DNA of 64,000 nt from positions 24,248-88,247 of the forward strand of contig JAFIEY010000203.1 in assembly GCA_020832345.1 (NCBI GenBank), read 5' to 3'. The notes under the pieces are model-generated. The model did no database searches. It was not told the origin of the DNA and saw only the letters and a list, made by a program, of their open reading frames with translations. The position numbers and the translations under genes were made by a program. The stretch comes from Cryomorphaceae bacterium (GTDB taxonomy: Bacteria > Bacteroidota > Bacteroidia > Flavobacteriales > Schleiferiaceae). This document shows, piece by piece, positions 58,809 through 64,000 of this stretch. Numbering within the stretch: position 1 is the first letter of the stretch; the number at the start of each line of letters is the position of its first letter.

Positions 58809-60518
58809 TTACGGAATTGTCAACACAGCTCGACCGGTTCGACCATCGCGTTGGTAGTTGATTGAAACTTTTGAGTGTGGTTTCAATACATTCATGAAAT
58901 CCATAAAGTGGAATATGTCTTCTATTGGGTAATTATCAATTGTAGTTATGATATCTCCATTCATTAATCCCGCTTTTTGTGCAGTTCCGTCCGGCTCCAC
59001 CATCAGTATTTTAAGTCCGGGTTTGCGGTGGTCGTAATTTGGGATAATACCCAAATTTGCACGTTGAAATTGGGAAGGCGGATTGGCAGAGCTGTGTTCT
59101 TCATTAAAAACAACTTGTGAGAAAGGGTCAATAAACTGAAGATACGTTCTTACCATGGCGACCACTTCGGCGATGCCTTCAATTTGTATTTTTCCGGGTT
59201 CATCCCTTGGTGTTCGATACTGTTCATGCATGCCTGTGGTAAAGCGAATGGCGGGAATTTTTCCGGTGTGAAGCGTGCTGTGATCTCCAGGGCGTCCGTC
59301 TTCTAAATTTGTGGTGATGTCGATACCAAAACAATCGACATCTTTTAAAAGCAGATCACTTTCGGCAAAAGATCCGATGCCTTCGATGAATAATTTTCTG
59401 CGATCGTCGAGGCGTCCCACCATATCGAGATTTATGGCAAAGGCAATTTCCCGATCAAAACTGCTGAGCGATGATACAAATTTTTCCGCGCCATAATTCC
59501 CTGTTTCCGAAGCCGATAGCATCAAGAACAAGTAATTGAATCTTTTGGCTTTGGGGTCGTTTTTAAGTTGCCTGGCAAGTTCCAATGCTGCGACTACGCC
59601 ACTGGAATTGCCGTCTGCACCCGGATGGAGTTGCTTTATTCCGGGGGCTTGTGACAGGTAATGCCCTTGCCCAATGTGGTCGTAATGAGCGGCAATAATA
59701 ACCGTAAATGACGCCTGATTGTCAATCAATCCTAGTATGTTATTGGTCATTAAAAGGCGCTCCTCTTGCTCGATTTCAATTTCAACTTTTTTGCCCCACC
59801 ATTTTTTGAGTTTGGGAATCATTTTAGGATTTCGCAGCATGATAACGGGTACACCTAAGGTGTCTAGTTTGTCGTACCCATTTGCAGGTTCAGGGCCTTT
59901 CAGACTTGGGTTGACGAGAATTACTCCTTTAGCTCCGTGGGAAATGGCAGTTTCCACCCGCTTTTTGATGTCTGAATAGTTCGCCATGGGATGGTACGGA
60001 TTGGGTGCACCGGGATAAGACAAATCAATCACAGCAATGCGGCGTTTGAGGCGTTTGCGCCTGCCTGTAAAATCGTTGTGGTCGTTTTCCGGTGCTTCAA
60101 TACCATGACGAACATAACGGGTTCGCATTTTTATTTTACCATTATTACTGTATTTGGTCGGATAAAAAACTTTGCCCAATCTGGGTTCAAATTTTTTCAT
60201 TTTTAAATGGGAAGATGGTGACACTTCAACCGGGCCGTTAAATGTAAAGCGCTGCCACCACTCACCATTTTCACCAAAAGGCTCTAATCCCAAGTTGTCA
60301 AATTGTTCGATGATGTAATTTCCGGCCACCTCCTCATTGCCAGACCCTGCCTCTCTTCCTTTTAAATCAGTTCCGGATAAATATCGCAAATGTTCCGAGA
60401 TTTCTTTTATACCGAAAGTGTCAACAGGAACGCAGTACGAAGCAGCTGAACCATCTTGAGCTGACAAAGAAATTCCCGCAAATAAAAGGGGATAAATTAA
60501 AAAATGTTTGAATTTCAT
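58809..60518 (-). CDS. M28-family metallopeptidase with PA and PDZ domains
   Basis: 569 residues from ATG 60518. Signal peptide (YPLLFAGISLSAQ), a protease-associated insert (~130-240: KRRIAVIDLSYPGAPNPYHP, HGAKGVILVNPSLKG), then the M28 zinc sites: VIIAAHYDHIGQG (His, Asp), HPGADGNSSGVVAALELAR (Asp), MLSASETGNYGAEK (Glu), FAINLDMVGR (Asp) and the final His region GDHSTLHTG. A PDZ domain closes it (~475-565: GLKILMVEPDGTAQKAGLMN). Periplasmic or outer-membrane exopeptidase. The gene lies 7 bp after an ABC permease gene. Confidence 0.9.
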   Translation of the reverse strand: MKFKHFLIYPLLFAGISLSAQDGSAASYCVPVDTFGIKEISEHLRYLSGTDLKGREAGSGNEEVAGNYIIEQFDNLGLEPFGENGEWWQRFTFNGPVEVSPSSHLKMKKFEPRLGKVFYPTKYSNNGKIKMRTRYVRHGIEAPENDHNDFTGRRKRLKRRIAVIDLSYPGAPNPYHPMANYSDIKKRVETAISHGAKGVILVNPSLKGPEPANGYDKLDTLGVPVIMLRNPKMIPKLKKWWGKKVEIEIEQEERLLMTNNILGLIDNQASFTVIIAAHYDHIGQGHYLSQAPGIKQLHPGADGNSSGVVAALELARQLKNDPKAKRFNYLFLMLSASETGNYGAEKFVSSLSSFDREIAFAINLDMVGRLDDRRKLFIEGIGSFAESDLLLKDVDCFGIDITTNLEDGRPGDHSTLHTGKIPAIRFTTGMHEQYRTPRDEPGKIQIEGIAEVVAMVRTYLQFIDPFSQVVFNEEHSSANPPSQFQRANLGIIPNYDHRKPGLKILMVEPDGTAQKAGLMNGDIITTIDNYPIEDIFHFMDFMNVLKPHSKVSINYQRDGRTGRAVLTIP

Positions 60519-60525
60519 ATTCTTG

Positions 60526-61587
60526 TTATAATGATTTTTTTCGTGGATCAGTGAAATCTCGCATGCTGTTTCCAAGCATCATAAAAGAGAGCACCAAAAG
60601 TAAAATACACAGTCCCGGCCACAAAACGAGATATGCTTTTCCCATCAAAAGGTATGGCCAATGATCTTTTACCATGCCACCCCAGGTGGGAAGTGGCGGC
60701 TGAGCACCATATCCGAGAAAACTCAATCCGCTTTCCAACAAAATGGCCGTGGCAAAATTTGCCGCTGAAACAACGATGACCGGATGTAAAACACCCGGAA
60801 GTATTTGTCCCCAAATGATTTTTCCGGAAGAAAACCCCATCATTTTGGCAACTTCTACGTAAGGACGCTCGCGAAGACTTTTTACCTGACCGCGAACGAT
60901 GCGGGCAACTTCTACCCACATGGTGAGGCCAATGGCAATAAATACCTGAAAAATGCCTTTGCCCAAGGCGAGGGTTAAAGCAATTACCAATAACAATCCG
61001 GGTATTGACCATACCACATTGACCAGCCACATGACGATTCTATCTATCCAGCCACCGTAAAATCCGGCCAGTAAACCGAGTGGCAATCCAATGAGTAAAC
61101 TGATGCCAACCGCGATAAAACCGATGACAAAAGAAACTCTCGATGCGACAATTAATCGACTTAACAAATCTCTACCATACCGATCGGTGCCCAAATGAAA
61201 TACACGGGAATGCAGGTAGTTTCCCGACTTGTCGTAAATAACGTCATTGGCAGAAATGCTTTTTGAAAGTGTGCTGCCTATGACTTCATACCGGATGATG
61301 CCTGAATCCTTTTCTGCTATCGTCACGGGAATTTCTTCGTATTCTAAAGAAAACCCTGATTGCAATCCCTGGAGCAAGCCGGTTTTTTCCGAAGGTGATG
61401 CAAGCTTTTTGTGCAAAACAGAAATTTGTGTACCCGGGGGTTGGGTGGCCAACTGAATGTGCATCTGATTGGCATACGGGCTGTTGTCCGGACTTACCCC
61501 ATAGGCAAATACGGCCATAAACGCGAAGGTGAAAATTACGCCAATCGCTACAATACCCAAACTGTATGTTTGCAATATGCGTTTCAC
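60526..61587 (-). CDS. ABC transporter permease (DppC/OppC family)
   Basis: 353 residues. One N-terminal helix (~14-35), a large periplasmic insert (~36-140), then five helices with the EAA loop: EVARIVRGQVKSLRERPYVEVAKMMGFSSGKIIWGQILPGV. Such subunits pair with a DppB permease, two ATPases and a binding protein to import di- or oligopeptides. None of these partners is encoded in the window, which is unusual. It sits between two proteases (Prc at 61603 and M28 at 58809) in one apparent transcript, so it may supply peptides from their action. Confidence 0.88.
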   Translation of the reverse strand: MKRILQTYSLGIVAIGVIFTFAFMAVFAYGVSPDNSPYANQMHIQLATQPPGTQISVLHKKLASPSEKTGLLQGLQSGFSLEYEEIPVTIAEKDSGIIRYEVIGSTLSKSISANDVIYDKSGNYLHSRVFHLGTDRYGRDLLSRLIVASRVSFVIGFIAVGISLLIGLPLGLLAGFYGGWIDRIVMWLVNVVWSIPGLLLVIALTLALGKGIFQVFIAIGLTMWVEVARIVRGQVKSLRERPYVEVAKMMGFSSGKIIWGQILPGVLHPVIVVSAANFATAILLESGLSFLGYGAQPPLPTWGGMVKDHWPYLLMGKAYLVLWPGLCILLLVLSFMMLGNSMRDFTDPRKKSL

Positions 61588-61602
61588 CTGATGATGATTA
61601 GT

Positions 61603-63744
61603 TTAATGAGAAAGTACGCGGAAGGCTTCGGTAATCTGAAGATCTTCCCCGACATTTTTCAACCATTTTTCCCAATCCTCAATATCCTGCTCGTTGAGCA
61701 TTTCCCTTCGTTGTTTTGGCATAAAAGCATTTAATGGGTTTTCGGTTTTAAAAATATCTTTAAAACTACTGCTTTTCTCGCGGTATTCTTCTTGCTTTTT
61801 TGCATACGCCTGGTACTGAAGATTCACTTCTGTGTCGTCACGTTGCTCAGATAACCATTTAGCATACTGGTCGATGCGTTTGAATTCATCGTTTTTATTG
61901 ATGCGCTTTTGGCTTTCTTTGACCAGGTTATTAAATACCTTATCGTCTCGATTCCAAGGGGTGTATTTGGTGGGTTCAATTTCCGAATATGCCATGGCGT
62001 TTTTTCGATCTTTTTCGCCAAAATCCATGTAGTGAAATTGGTCGGGCATAACAATATCCGACTGTACGCCCCGGAGCTGTGGTGTGCCTCCGTTAATTCT
62101 ATAGAATTTTTGGATGGTAAGCTTGAGAGCACCCAGCGGTTTGTGCTCGTTGTACCCAAAGGCAACAAAGCGGTCGAGATCGGCCATGTTTTGCACGGTT
62201 CCTTTGCCAAAAGTAGAATGGCTACCGAGGATGATGCCGCGCTTATGATCTTGAATGGCCGCAGCAAAAATTTCACTTGCAGAGGCGCTAAAACTATTGG
62301 TCATCACCACCAAAGGACCGTCAAATTCGATGTTTTTATCGCGGTCACGCAAAACTTTAGGCTTAAACCCGCTGGCTTGAACTTGTACGATGGGCCCAGC
62401 TTCGATAAAGAAACCGGCAATGTCCACTACACCTTCCAGAGTGCCGCCTCCATTGCTGCGCAAGTCCAAAATGATACCTTCAACGCCTTCATTTTTTAGC
62501 ATTTCAATTTCGGCCTTTACATCGTCAGCACAATTGCGTGCATCTTTTTTATTTGGGGTAAAATCAACATAGAATTTGGGAAGCCTGATGTAACCCATTT
62601 TTTTACCTTCTTGTTCGATTACGGCGCCGCGTGCAAAAGTGGCTTCAATTTCGACTACATCGCGAACGATGGGAATATCCTGACGGCTTCCGTCGAGTTT
62701 TAGTACTGTGAGAATTACGGTGGTGCCTTTTTTACCCCGGATGAGTTTCACCGCCTTCTGAATGCTCATGCCAACAACATCAATCGGTGTTTCACCCTCT
62801 TCGGCAACCGCTAGTATTTTATCACCTACTTCCAAATCACCTTGTCGCCACGAAGCACTACCGGTAACGATTTTATCAATGGTAATGTAGTCGCCTTTGG
62901 TCATTAATTGGGCACCGATACCTTCAAACTGCCCCGACATTTCCACTTCAAATTCCTCCCGCTGCTGTGGTGGATAATATTCGGTATGGGGGTCAAAGTT
63001 GTTGGCGATGCTGTTGATGTAGATGGCAAACCAGTCGATGCGGTCAAGTTCTTTATAGTTGTTTAGCCATTCTTTTTGGAAGGATAGTTCTTTGGTTCGG
63101 GCTTCGCTTTCCAGTTTGGCAAAATCTTTTACTTCTACGGGTTCATCAGTACTTGATTCTCCCTTGGCTTCCCGTTCGAGGGCGTCATTTTGGCGGCGTT
63201 CAGCTTCGTAAACTCTAGTAAGCACTTTGTATTTTAAGAATTTGCGCCAGTGCTCTTTTCTTTCTTTTTTATCTTTTGGCCAGATTCGCTTTTCATCATC
63301 TGTTTGGTAAAATTCTTTTTTAGAATAGTCAAACGGCTTGTCGAGGATTTCCTCATAGATATATGGTAGCTCGTCCAAGCGCATCATGATGATGTCGTAA
63401 GATTCGTTAAATAGGCGGAGGTCGGCATTTTTGATAAACTCCTCAAGATTATCGCCGTATTTACTTCGCAGTTGATCAATATCTGATTGCAATAGAATAC
63501 GCTTGTTGTAATCCGTGGATTCAAAATACTCGTCAAAAACCTCTGCGGCAAATTCGCTGTTGATGGTAGGAGGTGAAAAGTGATTTGTAATCAGTGTTTT
63601 GTAAATTATTTCACTGATAATGTTCTCCTTCTTAAGCTGTTTGTCGGAAATGGACAAATCTCTATCTGACTGTAGTGTAAAGGCCAGTGAGACGATACCG
63701 GCTAGCAAAACCGGATATTTCAAATAAAAAAGTACTTTTTGCAT
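61603..63744 (-). CDS. prc: Carboxy-terminal processing peptidase (Prc/Tsp), S41 family
   Basis: 713 residues. Signal anchor (LKYPVLLAGIVSLAFTLQ), an N-terminal helical domain (~30-235), PDZ (~245-330: GIGAQLMTKGDYITIDKIVTG), and the S41 core: YIRLPKFYVDF, GIILDLRSNGGGTLEGVVDI, NSFSASASEIFAAAIQDHKRG with the Ser, and STFGKGTVQ with the Lys. The long C-terminal part (DUF3340-like) is usual for Tsp. It degrades periplasmic proteins from the C-terminus and can process lipoproteins. First gene of the Prc-permease-M28 cluster; -7 element at 63808-63815. Confidence 0.95.
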   Translation of the reverse strand: MQKVLFYLKYPVLLAGIVSLAFTLQSDRDLSISDKQLKKENIISEIIYKTLITNHFSPPTINSEFAAEVFDEYFESTDYNKRILLQSDIDQLRSKYGDNLEEFIKNADLRLFNESYDIIMMRLDELPYIYEEILDKPFDYSKKEFYQTDDEKRIWPKDKKERKEHWRKFLKYKVLTRVYEAERRQNDALEREAKGESSTDEPVEVKDFAKLESEARTKELSFQKEWLNNYKELDRIDWFAIYINSIANNFDPHTEYYPPQQREEFEVEMSGQFEGIGAQLMTKGDYITIDKIVTGSASWRQGDLEVGDKILAVAEEGETPIDVVGMSIQKAVKLIRGKKGTTVILTVLKLDGSRQDIPIVRDVVEIEATFARGAVIEQEGKKMGYIRLPKFYVDFTPNKKDARNCADDVKAEIEMLKNEGVEGIILDLRSNGGGTLEGVVDIAGFFIEAGPIVQVQASGFKPKVLRDRDKNIEFDGPLVVMTNSFSASASEIFAAAIQDHKRGIILGSHSTFGKGTVQNMADLDRFVAFGYNEHKPLGALKLTIQKFYRINGGTPQLRGVQSDIVMPDQFHYMDFGEKDRKNAMAYSEIEPTKYTPWNRDDKVFNNLVKESQKRINKNDEFKRIDQYAKWLSEQRDDTEVNLQYQAYAKKQEEYREKSSSFKDIFKTENPLNAFMPKQRREMLNEQDIEDWEKWLKNVGEDLQITEAFRVLSH

Positions 63745-63807
63745 TCTGTATATTTTTCAATTTTCGCTGGGGCGTAAGCGGATAACTTACAACGGCGTTC
63801 CAAGGTT

Positions 63808-63815
63808 CAAAGATA
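63808..63815 (-). promoter_or_regulatory. -7 element for prc
   Basis: CAAAGATA on the plus strand (TATCTTTG on the minus), 64 bp before the start at 63744. No TTG at -33. Confidence 0.5.
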
Positions 63816-63906
63816 ATGCCGATAAATTGATTGTTGGAAACGGATTTTTGTCATCCGGCATCACTAGCATCCGAAAGTTGATTTTTTAAAAGCCCTCAGA
63901 ATCCCT

Positions 63907-63914
63907 TATTTTTG
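63907..63914 (+). promoter_or_regulatory. -7 element for the gene at the right edge
   Basis: TATTTTTG, 25 bp before the ATG at 63939. Confidence 0.45.
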
Positions 63915-63938
63915 AGTTCGACAAAAAACTTTAAAATT

Positions 63939-64000
63939 ATGGGACTCTTCAGGCGAAACAAAAATAACAAAAAACCAGTCATTCGACAAGTTTTAGATTT
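63939..64000 (+). CDS. Unidentified gene, partial (runs off right edge)
   Basis: An open frame from ATG 63939 to the window end, 20 codons: a basic N-terminus (MGLFRRNKNNKKPVIRQ). A -7 element precedes it by 25 bp. Too short to assign; the basic start could belong to a DNA-binding or transposase-like protein, but that is not supported by the visible sequence. Confidence 0.35.
   Translation, partial: MGLFRRNKNNKKPVIRQVLD

Noticed and set aside
1..64000. tRNA, rRNA, CRISPR arrays and known riboswitches
   Set aside because: I looked in the intergenic stretches and saw no cloverleaf-like block, regular spacer array or recognisable riboswitch core. A covariance-model scan would be decisive.
63939..64000. 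Transposase at the right edge
   Set aside because: Only 20 codons are visible; the basic start is not enough to name a family.

Overview
The window reads as chromosomal DNA of a Bacteroidota bacterium, most likely Flavobacteriales or a close relative. The grounds are: promoters of the Bacteroidota type (TTG, about 19 bases, then TAnnTTTG); secreted proteins with type IX secretion C-terminal sorting domains; a CarboxypepD_reg-type TonB-dependent receptor; a fused MurF-alanine racemase; DUF3078 and DUF6029 outer-membrane proteins; and a mevalonate-pathway operon with an adjacent UbiA prenyltransferase. No rRNA, tRNA, CRISPR array, prophage or complete insertion sequence was recognised.

Layout. 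1-3700 is an accessory, decaying zone. It holds a lipoprotein cut by the window edge, remnants of secreted or outer-membrane proteins, a DUF4143 (AAA_14) ATPase with three 22-bp repeats in front, and two opposed copies of a ~140-bp structured repeat. 3720-7846 is a four-gene glycosyltransferase operon on the minus strand. 8079-14067 holds an orphan response regulator, a beta-propeller-like lipoprotein and a TonB receptor/beta-helix lipoprotein operon. 14132-18701 carries two transporters and a GT-C-like membrane protein. 18686-23192 is cell-wall, nucleotide and translation housekeeping (murF-alr, tdk, a charged conserved protein, rsmI). 23189-28424 has DUF3078, an enoyl-CoA hydratase, a PiT-like permease and PaaZ. 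28452-32994 has a cardiolipin synthase and a PadR/PspC/ECF sigma/membrane protein operon. 33314-37025 runs apt, tryptophan 2,3-dioxygenase, an M23 peptidase and an alpha/beta hydrolase. 37103-38960 has three small lipoproteins. 39127-45016 has the fabD-mvaD-mvk-ubiA operon, then a pterin synthase, deoxynucleoside kinase, FolK and a holin-4-like membrane protein. 45126-50649 has secreted T9SS proteins and a thioredoxin/DUF6029/Omp28 cluster behind two palindromes. 50855-58487 has a GNAT-nitrilase fusion, a MutS2-like protein without Smr, a lipoprotein, a GlmU-like protein, YkuK and GpsA. 58525-63744 has a small Cys/Lys-rich secreted protein and an M28 peptidase, ABC permease and Prc protease cluster.

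The most unusual signal is the dispersed element of 138-144 bp, with four copies at 692-835, 3259-3396, 7931-8074 and 33124-33266. It has inverted termini, three internal hairpins and paired sequence changes between its two ends. One copy is flanked by a 4-bp direct repeat. It looks like a non-autonomous, transposase-mobilised (MITE-like) family with selected secondary structure. No transposase for it is visible here.
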